Shown here: positions 1 through 10,885 of the stretch, in pieces
How the letters are laid out: every line of letters starts with the position of its first letter
How positions within the stretch are numbered: the stretch's first letter is position 1
From: Pseudisothecium myosuroides
Lineage: Eukaryota > Streptophyta > Bryopsida > Hypnales > Lembophyllaceae
Direction: 5' to 3'
DNA length: 64,000 nucleotides
Assembly (NCBI GenBank): GCA_951799445.1
Contig: OX637295.1
Location: 19,964,001 to 20,028,000 of the forward strand
The notes under the pieces: model-generated
Databases searched by the model: none
What the model was told of the DNA's origin: nothing
Seen by the model: only the letters and a program-made list of their open reading frames with translations
Program-made: the position numbers and the translations under genes

Positions 1-779
1 AAAAGCTTTATGAGGTTCGGGATGGCCAGGCCATCTTCGTGTTCGGCTTCAGGACGCAATTCGGAGGCGGCAAGTCCACTGGCTTTGGCCTCATTTACGA
101 TTCTGTGGACTCTGCGAAGAAATACGAGCCCAAGTATAGGCTTATCAGGGTGAGTTCTTGTGGTTATTGCTTTTAGGGTAGCCTTTGTCGTTTGCATTCT
201 GGTTGCTTTTTCGATGGCAAATATTGGCTGTAGTTTGGTACCGACGCCTTGGTTTGGGGGTTTGGGGTTGCTGGTATGTGCAGAATGGACTGGCTACCAA
301 GGTAGAGAAGTCCAGGAAGCAGATTAAGGAGCGCAAGAACCGTTCCAAGAAGATCAGGGGTGTGAAGAAGGTACGTTACTAGCGAAATGGAATGGCTTGA
401 GGATTGGACATAGCCGTTGTTTTTCAGAGGTCGAAATTAGGTCTCATTTTTTAATCAGTGTTGAGTAGGTAATATCAGGACTTTTCCCTATTCAATTTTA
501 TCAATTTTGTCACCAACACATGCAATGACCTTCACTGATTCAATTGATATTAAATTTAACCCTATTTCAATTATATTTTTCCCAGTATAATGTATCAATC
601 TAGTCATTCTAAAACCATGGATCCTTGGTGTTTTTGGTGTCAAAGGGTTGGTGTTTGCAGTCTCTTCCATGCATGCAACAAGTACGAGCTTGTGTTTTCG
701 ACTAGATTCTGACAATTTGCATGTCCTTGGCTTGCCCTTACAGGCGAAGGCCGCTGGAGATGGCAAGAAGAAGAAGTAA
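1..779 (+). CDS. RPS24: 40S ribosomal protein S24 (eS24), 3' part of the gene, three exons
   Basis: Component of the small cytosolic ribosomal subunit. The window opens inside an exon: codons start at base 3 (Lys-Leu-Tyr-Glu-Val) and the exon ends at 149 before GTGAGT. Further exons are 284-370 and 744-779 with stop TAA at 777-779. All introns are GT-AG and the joined frame stays open for 90 codons. Family-typical stretches are visible: [19 protein letters not shown], then [11 protein letters not shown] in the first exon; [19 protein letters not shown] in the second; and a short basic tail ending in four lysines in the third. Eukaryotic S24 proteins are about 130-140 residues, so roughly the first 45 residues lie before the window. 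No break is seen in the visible part. Identification is firm; only the 5' end is missing. Confidence 0.96.
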
Positions 780-1392
780 GCTTGGACTGTGCTTCTACAG
801 GCAGGAAGTGTTCTTGTATGTGGTGGAGTGTCTGCAGCAATAGGGATGAAATTGGCCAAATGAATCCAGGATTTTGTTTAGCCAATTTTGTAGTTGCCAG
901 TACTTGGACTCAGGCGAATTGACACGTCTGTTCTGGGTTTCATACCTGGTCCCACGGGAAATATTATTTTAATTATTGATCAGAAGCCTTCATGACTGCT
1001 GCGATATGGTGCGATTTTGTCTGGAACATTGTGTTTGAAATTCTTGGTACTAAAATGATGGTGACTTTTCGACAAACTTTTGCACATCTTTTCCGTCCGT
1101 GTCTCTCTTCGTTTTGTGTCTGGCGGAGCTTTAAGATTTAGAATTTTTATAAACCTGTGGAGTTTGGTATCTCTTCTAAGTGTGTAATGCTGCATTTGTA
1201 CACTGAGATCTCCGTAATGTCACACTTATTACTATCGCTTTCCTGTGTACCGGAATTTTATATTGTCATGGTCTGAACTCGTGTGATTGGATCTTGGGCT
1301 TATGGCATAAAAAGAGGACTCAGCATTTGGTACAATGGGGAGATATAACTTAGTATTGTCCTCTTTCTTTCAGAACATCAGAGTTTGCCCTT
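780..1392 (+). other. RPS24 3' UTR and downstream spacer
   Basis: No coding potential seen. The first few hundred bases after the RPS24 stop are of mixed composition and probably 3' UTR; I could not place a poly(A) site with confidence. The stretch ends at the TTAA that flanks the first transposable element. Confidence 0.5.
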
Positions 1393-2317
1393 TTAACCCC
1401 TAAAATACCAAGGCATTTTCTGGCTCCAAAACCACTGAAAACTGCCATTTCTGCTGCAATCACTCCCTAAACCAAAAAATACTTTTTTTTTAGAATCTAA
1501 CCGTAGGATCTTGTACTTCACTTAACAAATCATGTGGTAAAAATTTCATGAAGTTTGACCGTACGGATTGGAAAATATTAGCATTTGAAGTTGGAAAAAA
1601 AAGTTTTTTTGAACTGTTTCCTGCAATTTCAGATGACTTTGACGGCCATTTGTGGACTTATTTTGCACTACACAACATAAAGTTAAAATTTTTTATGCTG
1701 AACATTTGAGTTGAGAGTTGGGGGAAAAAATTTCAGCATATCAAAACTTGATTTTCACATATAAAAAAATTGTTAAGTAGAAGTAGGTCCAAAATTGATC
1801 AAAACACTAAATTGTTAATAGCTCTTAGATGGAATTCAAACACCATAATCCCAACGGTGGGATTGTTCTTGCAAACAAACTTGACCTTATCAAAAAAAAA
1901 AATTGAAAAAATTTGAAAATTGCATTTTAAAGTGAATTCTATAAGTTGTTTTTTGAAGAAGATGCTTAAATTGCCCGAAAAACAAGATTGTCCATAACTT
2001 TCTCATTATTAGTCCAAATAGAATGAATCATAGCTTCAAATGTAGACAAAAACATGATCTTTGAGAAAAAGAATTGAAAACAACAACAACATTTTTTTAT
2101 TTTTTATTTTTTGCCTAGCGAATTGCTTTTTTACTTTAGAATGGCATAACTTTTGCTCCCGGGCACCAATTGAAAAAAAAATTATATTTTTAGAAAGCTA
2201 ATGTGATTCCCTATCTTCAAAAAAAGTTTCAAAAAATCAGGTCAAAATTTGAGGCCACATGGGCCTGCCCGGAATCTTAATTGTCCCCTGAGGGGACTTT
2301 GGTACTTTAGGGGTTAA
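1393..2317. mobile_element. TTAA-flanked non-autonomous element, copy A
   Basis: A 917-bp AT-rich body lies between TTAA at 1393-1396 and TTAA at 2314-2317. Its ends are inverted repeats: left CCCCTAAAATACCAAGGC, right (reverse complement) CCCCTAAAGTACCAAAGTCC. There is no transposase ORF. Interior sequence matches copy D (5.9-6.9 kb) in the opposite orientation, e.g. the stretch around 1980-2060 against the reverse complement of 6190-6270. TTAA duplication plus ends beginning CCC is the signature of piggyBac-type elements (family knowledge); the assignment here is inference because no transposase is present. Confidence 0.75.
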
Positions 2318-2721
2318 GTCCCATAGTTGTTTTGGCCAGAGCAAGAATAGAGACCAAATTTTAGTAGATGTAGGAGTGTTGAGGATAGAGGAGCCGAAGT
2401 GAAAAAAGTAATTGTATCTAATTGGAGAATGACTGCAAATAATTGAGTTGATCCACTATTAGTACTGTAAGAATTTAGAGTTTTTTGACAATGTTATTAA
2501 ATGTTGTTGACATTGACGTATGAAAAATGTACAAATGCTGGCTAGCAACCTTCTAAAAGATTTGCTTTAGGGACCTTTGGTAGATATTGTATATATGATT
2601 CATATAGAGCAATGAATAATGAAAATTTGACCTTCAATGTGTGAAAATACATGCTTAAAAGAAGAAATACTTGACATTGGCATATATAAAATCTTCTACT
2701 CAAAATTGACACAAGTTTTGC
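2318..2721. other. Spacer between TTAA elements
   Basis: AT-rich, no gene seen. Bases ~2657-2721 recur almost identically at ~4021-4085, so transposon B is bracketed by two copies of a roughly 60-bp direct repeat. Confidence 0.5.
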
Positions 2722-4020
2722 TTAACCCCTAAAGGACCAAGGAGGTGTCTAGATCTGCAAAATTGTGAAGATCTATTATAAAATGCAACTTAAAACAATA
2801 TTTTAATGATGACTCTTAAACAATAGTTGTAAAGTATTATTTATAGATCACATCGATACGGTTAGATCAACAATTACACAAACCAATATTTTACAATAAA
2901 ATTTGAAACCAGAAATTGAAAAGTCCTTCTAAAATCAATTGTAGATTGAATATTTATGATTTTTACAAGAATTTTTTTCTATAAGTTCAAAATACTAAGT
3001 TTTAATTATAGTGATTTTTGAAGATTTTTATTTTATTTTTTGATTCAAGTCGTTTTTGAAGGGTCATTTTTGAACTGAAAAAGTTACTTTTTGAGGCTAG
3101 ACCTACCAATACCCTTTGAATTATAGAATATTTGCAAAGCAAAATCTTCATGATTTGAACAGTACAAATGTTAAAGAACTAATGTAAGAATCTCTAAGAA
3201 AAATTGATGGATGAAAAAATGCATATATTTTGGTGAGTTTGGGATGTGTTTGTTCATTCACTGAAGTTCATTCATTATTCAAAATCTGCACTCATGGTCC
3301 TTAACCCCTAAAGGACCATTTGTCCCCCTAGGGGACAATTTGGGTTCGAGAAGGTTCCTATTGTCTTCATTGTAGTGAATTTTTTTGAAATTGTTTCATT
3401 CAATTTGGACTTGTGATGAAAAATTTATCAACAATCTTAGTTTTTCGGGTGTGCAATCAAAGCATATTTTTGAAAAAATAACTCATAGGATTCATTTTTG
3501 AATGCAATTTTTACAATTTTTCAAAAGCAATTGTTAGATATAGTTAAATTTGCTTGCTAGAATAATCTCACTATTCCATCTTAAAGCTATTAATAGTTTT
3601 GTTTTTCCTTCTTTCTTGAACCTAGTTCTGCTTAACAATTTTTTAATGAGTGAAAATTAAGTTTTTTTTCCTAATTTTTTTCTTAGATTCTCAACTCAAA
3701 TATTCAACATAAAAAGTTAAAAAATCAAAATCAATAGTACAAAAATTTAAGTTAAGAAGATTCAAAGCCAAAAAATCTAGTCATACAAGGTGTAAAGAAA
3801 CTTGTTTTCTTCACTTTGGATGCAAAAATCTTGCAATCTAAGTGGTCAAAGTTTCTGAAATTTCTTCCATATATATTTATACTAGTCTAATATAAGATCC
3901 TATGGTTGAGATGCAAATTTTTTTTTTTTTGAAGTTTTTGCTCTTCGCAATAGAAATAGCACTTTCGAGTGTTGTTTGATGGAAAAGTGAGCCTTGCTCC
4001 TTTAGGGGTTAAGGGATTAA
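2722..4020. mobile_element. TTAA-flanked element, copy B, interrupted by copy C
   Basis: Left end: TTAA 2722-2725 followed by CCCCTAAAGGACCAAGG. The right end becomes clear only when copy C (3305-4008 plus one TTAA) is removed: the joined sequence then reads GGTCC-TTAA-GGGA-TTAA, whose reverse complement is TTAATCCCTTAAGGACCA, a good mate for the left end. Without C the element is about 580 bp. The reconstructed right end is supported by an independent copy at 31.35 kb that begins TTAAGCCCTTAAGGACTA. No ORF of note. Confidence 0.7.
3301..4012. mobile_element. TTAA-flanked element, copy C, nested in copy B
   Basis: A 704-bp body between TTAA 3301-3304 and TTAA 4009-4012. Ends: left CCCCTAAAGGACCATTTG, right (reverse complement) CCCCTAAAGGAGCAAGGC. 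The right-hand interior (3880-4000) matches the reverse complement of the ends of A and D. It sits exactly at the TTAA inside the right terminal repeat of copy B. No coding capacity. Confidence 0.75.
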
Positions 4021-4186
4021 TACAAGAAATACTTGACATTGGCATACAAAATCTTTTACTCAAAATTGACGCAAGTTTAGTTGTGGTTCTTTTGTGACTC
4101 CTTGACACTTACGTAGAAGTAGTTGTAGTTGAAGCCAATGTCTAGAAAAGGAGATAGAAAAAGACTCAGAAAAAATTGACCATGCA

Positions 4187-4595
4187 TTAAACCTTTAAGT
4201 ACTAAGAACATTACTATATGCAATATTGTATGCCATGTTTCTTTATGGTGACCTTTCTAAAAAGTGCCTATCCACTTGTGTCATCTTTGTGTATACTTTC
4301 TCCCCATAAAACCACCAATGTTGTTCAAGATGTAAAAAGGACACATCTTTTGCAATTCTTTCTACATATTTCTATATATTATATGAAAATTGGCAAACAT
4401 ACCCATGTATAAATGCACATAATTATTGCATTCAATTATATTTTCCAAATTAGATTGCTCTAATTTATTCTCTATCAAATAAATTAGTGAACTCCATTTC
4501 CTAACTCACTTCCAATTCCTCTCAGATTACAAGTTATTTTTTGTTTTTCTCACTCATCAAACCAATTTGTGGTTCCTTAGGACTTAAAGGATTAA
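4187..4595. mobile_element. Small TTAA-flanked element with a different terminal repeat
   Basis: TTAA at 4187-4190 and 4592-4595 bracket a 401-bp AT-rich body. Left end reads ACCTTTAAGTACTAAG, right end (reverse complement) TCCTTTAAGTCCTAAGG. It is similar in layout to the other TTAA elements but forms a distinct subfamily. No ORF of significance. Confidence 0.6.
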
Positions 4596-4689
4596 TTGTA
4601 AATTCATACATGTACAACCCCCGTTTATGCCATGCCTCTTTCAATACTTACTCTAAAAAACATTTGAATTCTTATAATACTTGTATGTT

Positions 4690-5255
4690 TTAGAGAATGA
4701 CAACAAGGCATGGGTTGAATTTTTTTGAAGAATCAGCAAGGCATGTTACATGCAATCTAATCATGTCCCATTGGCTTCCTCCTAAATGGAGGTTCAAGTC
4801 CCACCTTTGCCAAAAGAGTGGCTTGAATACAAATGGGCACCCGAAGTCATTAGAGGAGATTTGAGCCTTTGGAAGATTATTTCAGGGTTGTTCTTGTTGC
4901 TATCAGAATAAAAAAATTATTATTTTATATATATTATTATTATTGAAAAATTAAACAAAATTAAACAATTTTTTTCTTCTAAAAATAAAATAAAATAATA
5001 ATTAATTATTAATATATGATGTGGCAGTCTCTTGGCTACGTTAGATTGGTGATTTGGCAGCGTTCCCAGAGTTCCCACAGTCCAGGAACTTGTAGGGAAC
5101 ACACAGTCTTCCAAAGGCCCAAAATCCTATAATGAGTACAATTTGTGTTTGATCTCCTTTTTTTTTGCCAAGATGGGACGTAAACCTCCATTTAGGAAGA
5201 AGCTAGCTTGATGTGATTAGATTGCATATAACATGCCTTGTTGTCATCCCTAAAA
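4690..5255. repeat. Inverted-repeat (foldback) element
   Basis: Left arm ~4690-4818 and right arm ~5165-5255 are inverted copies: GACAACAAGGCATG / CATGCCTTGTTGTC, then a shared tract reading ATGCAATCTAATCA on the left, then CCTAAATGGAGGTT / AACCTCCATTTAGG. The left arm carries a ~37-bp extra segment flanked by a repeated CAAGGCATG. The core between the arms is AT-rich, and shorter inverted matches (CTTTGGAAGATT near 4870, AGTCTTCCAAAGG near 5105) extend the symmetry inward. Probably a foldback transposon; target duplications were not found. Confidence 0.6.
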
Positions 5256-5807
5256 AACATTTAAATATTATAAAAATTTAAATGCTTCTAGAATCAATAT
5301 TGAATGTGGTTTTTAACACGACTGTACAGTACAATTAATTATAATGTCTTCTTTAAGACTATCTTTTCTAGTACATCACATCTTGAACTTGGAAGGTCAC
5401 AAAAAACAATTAAATTCTGTATGTAAATAATCCAATAATAATAATAATAATAGAAAAAAATGATTGAAAATTTTTCCCAAACAATTGGAGTATTGATTTG
5501 CAATGATGTGCAAATTTGCATTTGCATCTAAAGTTATTGCATCTAAGGTTATTGCATCTAAATGTGACTTGTTTCTAAAATAGATCACAATAAATTCATA
5601 TTGAAAATCCACAACTTATTAATTCTATTTATGATAGATTAGGTTTGATTTTGTGAATTCCCTCTTCTAACACTTTGAAGGATTATAGTTTATTCATTAT
5701 GAGTCTAAGTATTGCAGGCTACTAGAATTTATGATCCCATTTGATTCCCAACAAAAACTTAGACAATTCAAGAACAGAAAAGAAGGCCCTTTTATAGTAT
5801 TATTGTG
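5256..5807. other. AT-rich spacer, no gene seen
   Basis: Low-complexity, AT-rich DNA. A short triplet of TATTGCATCTAA-like units lies near 5520-5560. No ORF longer than chance and no recognisable element. Confidence 0.4.
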
Positions 5808-5910
5808 ACAAGAATGTATTCTTGTTTCATTGGCCCACAATACATAGGCAAATCACTATGACAAGAATGCATACCTATTTCAATGGCTTACAATACATGG
5901 GCAAATCACT
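5808..5910. repeat. ~53-bp tandem repeat, left part
   Basis: Two units built on CACAATACATAGGCAAATCACT, a phrase that recurs at ~7100-7215 on the far side of the nested TTAA elements. Both sides share the order TTTCA-TGGC-CACAATACAT-GGCAAATCACT. The array was therefore continuous before transposon insertion. Confidence 0.65.
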
Positions 5911-7076
5911 TTAACCCTTAACCTCTAAAGGACTGGACTACATTTTTTGGCCGTATAGAAATTTTGGGCAGGTCCGTGTGACTAGAGATCTCCATATTTT
6001 AAGCTGAAATTTTAATAGAAGGTGGGCACAAGGAATATCTTTCATATGCACTAAATTTCAACACATTTGAAAATAGGAGTCAAAAGTTATGGCCAAATAT
6101 GTTACTTTTTTTCGTAACTGGGCAGTCCGGGCAGCAAGAAAAATTTGGCAAAAATTTGATTTTTTTTTTTTAATATTTTTTTCTTGTAGATTATATTTTT
6201 GTCTATCTGGAAAGCTTTGATTCATTTCATTTGGATTTGTTATGAAAAAGTTATGGACATTCTTGTTTTTCGGGTAGTTAGAGCATCTTCTTGAAAAAAA
6301 TAACTTGTAGGATTCATTTCTAAATGCTATTTTTGCAATTTAAAAAAAATAAAAATTCTCATGGTTTAGTTTACTTTCTAGAACAATTTCACCATTGGGA
6401 TTAGTGTATTTTAATTCCATCTAAAATATATTAATGTTTTAGATTTTCCTTCTATCTCATACCTACTTCTACTTAATAATTTTTTTAGGAATGATAATTA
6501 AGTTTTTTTGAATATTATTTTTTTTCCTAGACTCTCAACTCAATTCTCCACTATATAGATTTGAAGCACAAAACTCTATAGTGCAAAATTTTTAAATGAA
6601 AAATGTTTAAAGTCAAAAAATCTAGTCCCGCAATGTGCTGAAATACTTGTTTTTTCCACTTTAAACGCAGATTTCTTGCAATCTGAGCAGTCAAAAATTC
6701 TGAAATTTTTTCCACACATTCTCATACTAGTTAGGTTTAAGATCCTATGGTTAGATGTGAAAAAAAAACATTTTTCATTTTTTTTTACTCCTTGCTATAG
6801 AAATGGCAGTTTTGATGGTTTCTTGGCAGAAAAAAGACCTTGGGCCTTCAGGGGTTAAACGCCAAAGGGTGATCCTCGAAATCATCCTTTTTTATTACCG
6901 TGTGAATCAATAGCCTCCAAAATTGCAAAAGTACGCATTGCAAGTCAAACTATTGTAGAAGATCTTTCCCTTCCACAACAAATTTTGAGGATGAATAGTT
7001 GCACTTCTGTCCTATACAGTTTGATTCCTTGTCATCCATCAAACATAAAACGTCCGCTTCGGCATTCAAGGGTTAA
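5911..7076. mobile_element. Outer TTAA element, split by copy D
   Basis: Flanking TTAA at 5911-5914 and 7073-7076. Left end is CCC-TTAA followed, after removal of copy D, by ACGCCAAAGGG; right end (reverse complement) is CCCTTGAATGCCGAAGCGG. The two ends then align as CCCTTRAAYGCCRAAG. Once D is removed the element is about 217 bp. It interrupts a 53-bp tandem repeat, where the restored site reads CACTTTAACAAG, matching neighbouring units (CACTAAAACAAG, CACTATGACAAG). Confidence 0.68.
5918..6858. mobile_element. TTAA-flanked element, copy D, nested in a smaller TTAA element
   Basis: A 933-bp body between TTAA 5918-5921 and TTAA 6855-6858. Left end CCTCTAAAGGACTGG, right end (reverse complement) CCCCTGAAGGCCCAAGG. 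It is an inverted relative of copy A and also resembles the right part of C. It sits at the TTAA of the host element's own terminal repeat. No transposase ORF. Confidence 0.7.
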
Positions 7077-7230
7077 CAAGAGTCCATATCTATTTCAGAG
7101 GCTCACAATACATAGGCAAATCACTATAATATGAGCATATTCCCGTGTCAATGGCCCACAATACATGGGCAAATCACTAAAACAAGAATATATTCCTTTC
7201 TCAATGGCTCACAATATCTAAGCAAACTTC
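7077..7230. repeat. ~53-bp tandem repeat, right part
   Basis: About three degenerate units of the array seen at 5808-5910, e.g. CAATGGCCCACAATACATGG near 7149 and CAATGGCTCACAATATCTAA near 7202. Confidence 0.6.
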
Positions 7231-8294
7231 CATTGAACCGTACACTAAAAGGGAAAGGGAAAAGCCAAGGGCGCCCTGCCTTGAAGTTCACGAATATTAT
7301 GCTTCAATTCGAAACGTGACAAAAGTGAGTTTTATTTTTTATACTTTTATATTCAGATTATATTCAGATGCTCCGTCTTGTTCTGCGTATAACTCCAAAT
7401 TCACTTCCAACTCTAGTTCTGAAATTGTTGACTTCTCAATCATGGCCCTGAAAATTTTGAAGATCCACCTCCCATGACACTCACTATAATTCCACATTAT
7501 TTGACTCTGTCAAATCCTCCATTTGTCTATTCTATTTGCAACCACAAACACTGTCTCCCTGTCCGAAATTCACGCACTTTGGTGTTCAACAGTGTTGTTA
7601 CTGAGGATCTTAGGAACGAATTTAGACCTACTTTTGGATTGGATTCACATTGCAAACATTTTTGAAAGACAGATAAATCTTCACTATTGAAAGTGATAAG
7701 GTAACTACACCTAATTTTGACCACTTTCTAAAACCGACCAGTCTAGATTCTTGCTTGAAATGCACTCCTACCATTCATGAGAATCTGTGGTCGGTTTTAG
7801 AAATGCCTATTTTCAGCCCTTTGTTCATACAATGTCCAAAAAATGCATTCTAAGAGACTCTAGAATTCCCTTTTGACTACCGACAAGATCCCACAAAAAA
7901 AAAATTCAAAATAATAATGGAAACCATGCTGAATTGCTTACTTGTGCAATTTTAGGTGTAGTTATTTTACTATTCCCTCTATCTCAAAATTAATCTGTGG
8001 TACTCCTATAGTTTTCTATAAGAAACTGAGGATTCTTTTGAGATAGATGGAGTACCAACAAAGTGAAACCAACCATAGATGAACCGACCCAAAAGAGAGC
8101 CAACATCGACTAGGTGGATTATGAATGTTTTTAAGTGTACAACACAAAGAGGATGAAGTACACTATTCAAGAATGTTGAATAACTATACTTTTTTCTTTT
8201 CTTCAAAGATTGGTGACTACTGACTATACCATAACATTGTACCATAATCAAAGAAAGAATTATACCTTTCCAAGCAAGGGAGCAAAGGAACCAG
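7231..8294. other. Intergenic DNA with one dispersed repeat
   Basis: No gene supported. Bases ~7725-7890 (starting near CTAGATTCTTGCTTGAAATG) have a diverged relative at ~39590-39750, so this is a dispersed repeat of unknown type. Short open frames here are of chance length and composition. Confidence 0.45.
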
Positions 8295-9041
8295 TTAACC
8301 CTGGAGCACCGCGAGCGCCATTCTATGGTGCTTGAATGACAATACTGTACGCTGGAAAGAGTACAAAAGCAGTTTTTCATCCTCTTTTTCCTTCTTGACC
8401 TTTCATGTTGGGTTATAAAGAGTATCCAATTGAATTTGTAGTCTTGCTAGTGTTTGTCTTCACTTAAATGAGAAGTTATTAAAAAAAATGGATCACCAAA
8501 TATGCTATTCTAGTGTATTTTGGGAAGTTGTAGATCCTTGCTCTAAATCTGAAATTTTTCCAAAAAAATGATATTTTTTGAGTTTGAGCCCAACTAACAA
8601 AATGAAGGTCATCTACTCTAATTTCTACTCCAATTTGAATTTTGAAAAAATTCCTAATATTGAATATTTTATTGCAATTTGAACTTTGAGTGTATTTTCA
8701 ATGTCTATTATTTTCTAATTATAGAATGACACGGAAATTGAGTTTAAACCATGATGTTTGTCATTGTAATATACACACATGGTGAAATTTTCAGATTTTT
8801 TGAAATAATTTTCTATTTAATATGATTTTTCTTCACTTTCACTTCAAAAATTCTCAAAAAAAAATCAATTTTCCATAAAAAGATCTAAATTTTTTTGTGA
8901 AGTAAAGAAGACATGTAGTTTCATCTTTGAAAAATAAATATAAAATTTTTCATACAAATCTAGTTGCAAAATGGTAGCAAATTGAGTGATGGATAGTGAG
9001 GTTTGAAATCAATGGTCATGAGTCCGTCATTTAGGGGTTAA
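8295..9041. mobile_element. TTAA element of a second family, copy F1
   Basis: TTAA at 8295-8298 and 9038-9041 flank a 739-bp body. Left end CCCTGGAGCACCGCGAG, right end (reverse complement) CCCCTAAATGACGGACTC. The interior is strongly similar to 53930-54665 over almost its full length, and in part to the truncated copy at 18.95 kb. No ORF of note. Confidence 0.7.
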
Positions 9042-9130
9042 GCAATGTTATAAACCTCGATCATTTGTGCTTCATTAATTTTGTACAATGTCCTCAATTA
9101 GTTCATGTAGGGATGAGAAGAAATACTCAA

Positions 9131-9660
9131 ACCCTTGCTCTCCATATTTCTAATAACTTTGCATTCTCATTGGTGGGAATTGCTATAGTGCTCCAACTTT
9201 TCTAAAAGGAGACAAAAACATTGTCAGACAAGGAGAATCCAAGCTTGGAGAGAAGGGTCGCGGGCCCGTGAGGATTGCGGGTTGAGAGCATCGCCACCCT
9301 TGCTTTGAAAAATCGCCTCGCCAAATGGCTTGTTGTGGGTTCCATTCTCCTTCCGGGCTCCACCTTTCCCACCCTTGCTCTCCATATCTCCAATAACTTT
9401 GCATTCTCATTGATGGGAATTGCTATAGTGCTCCAACTTTTCTAAAAGGAGACAAAAATATTGTCAGGCAAGGAGAATCCAAGCTTGGAGAGAAGGAGAG
9501 CGGGCCCTGGAGGATTGCGGGTTGATGACATACTTGAGGGGGGCCGGGCTTTAACTTTTGGATTTCAGGGCAAGAGTGGGGGCAATTTTAGAGTGCGGGC
9601 CCTGGATTTGAGCGGCCGGGGGCAATCCAGGGCAAGGGTGGCGATGCTCTTAGCTCATTC
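9131..9660. repeat. 240-bp direct duplication within a compact repeat
   Basis: The segment starting ACCCTTGCTCTCCATAT at 9131 recurs at 9371, exactly 240 bases later, and remains nearly identical for ~150 bases (through CAAGGAGAATCCAAGCTTGG). Related inverted pieces (GAGCATCGCCACCCTTGC near 9278; GCAAGGGTGGCGATGCTC near 9633) suggest a small MITE with internal duplication. Open frames across it on both strands do not look like protein-coding sequence. Confidence 0.6.
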
Positions 9661-10175
9661 CCCACCGTTGAGCTAATTCTGAAACCACATTTGGAACCAC
9701 AGATTGCAACTGATGATTCTCCTTACACGGTCTTTTCCTGTACTGTAGAAGGAAAGCAGCCTTTTGGGGCGGGCATTGAGCAGTATAGGAATGGGCGCAT
9801 TGAACGCCACTTATGCTCCGCTCCTGCTCTCCAAGCCGTAGTATATATATATATTCGTGTCGACCACTTGTCGACATTCGGTTCCACCACGTCGCCTTCA
9901 TCACCAGATTTTGAGCTTCATCACATATTTATTGCAGGTTTCTCCGTAGGCATTTTCGGTCTTCCATCAGTCGATGGGAGGGCTAGTTCGCTTCCGTCGA
10001 CGAACTTCAGATTCTCGAGCTTGATTCTCGAGCACATTCTTTCGGTGTCGACTCGATTTTCATTGTTCTTTGACTTCGCCTTCTTCAGTAGCCTTCGTCT
10101 AATATTTTGGTAGTGAGGAAGCTCCATACTTGACGTATTAGTGATCTTCAGAGAATCTGTAACTATCCGGAGTTT
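9661..10175 (+). other. Far-upstream or leader region of the GH31 gene
   Basis: No recognisable protein. A run of TA dinucleotides at 9841-9855 could serve as a TATA element for a long leader, but nothing in the sequence proves it. The 140-codon open frame at 9691-10113 resembles no known protein. Confidence 0.35.
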
Positions 10176-10860
10176 GGCATTTCGGAGTTGCTAGCTAGCT
10201 TGCGGCTCCCCCTCTCCAAGACGTACACAGAATTTCGATTTCTGTGTACGTTCCCTTCTAACTCTCGACGATTACAAAGAAGTTTCACCACCGATTCGAC
10301 GTCGTCGTTATATATCGTCGTCTTTGTTTTCGTCTGACAATTCGGTAGTGGTAGGGCAACAGCAGTGAGCTGCAGGGATGCTGTATCCCTGTGGCATTTT
10401 GGAGTCTCTCGCTCGCTCGCTCGTTCGCTCGCTCCCCCTCTCCAAGACGAATTTCAAGTTTCAGTACAGATTCATTATTAGCTGTCGACTACAGTTGCTA
10501 CCCCACCGATTCGACGTCGTCGTCTTTGCTCCCATGTGACATTTCAGTAAACAATAGCAGAGATTTGCAGATCCGAGAAGTTCGTGATTTCCCTGTGGCA
10601 TTTCAGTGGAGGTAACACAACAATAGACAGACCATCATAGCACTGAAAGATCAATCTCCAGTTAGAGATCGAAAGGTCTTAAATTTCCCGTGTGACGTTT
10701 CGGAGTCGCTCCCCTGCTCGCTCCCCCTCTTCAAGAAAAATTTCAAATTTATTTTATCTCTGTGTAGACTGCCAGTTTGTTCCACTTGATTCCCCACCGA
10801 TTCGTCTCGAACACATACTTCGGGTAGCGGTGAAACCGTTTTCATTAGTTCGAATCTCCT
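10176..10860. repeat. Three diverged tandem copies upstream of the GH31 start codon
   Basis: Three units begin at about 10176, 10392 and 10690, each with the order GGCATTTyGGAGT or GACGTTTCGGAGT, then GCTCCCCCTCTyCAAGA, then AATTTC, followed by a CCACCGATTCG phrase. The unit length is 220-300 bp. They end just before the ATG of the GH31 gene and probably make up its leader or promoter. Confidence 0.6.
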
Positions 10861-10885
10861 TAATTGTGAAGGTGGTGCACTTACT

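Noticed and set aside
1393..2317. TAA or TTA (PIF/Harbinger, Tourist-like) target duplication instead of TTAA
   Set aside because: A 3-bp duplication would make the two terminal repeats unequal by one base, whereas TTAA leaves symmetric CCCC ends; the nested insertions also resolve cleanly with TTAA. Not excluded without empty sites.
5808..7230. CRISPR-like array
   Set aside because: The repeats are degenerate 53-bp tandem units without unique spacers, in a plant nuclear sequence.
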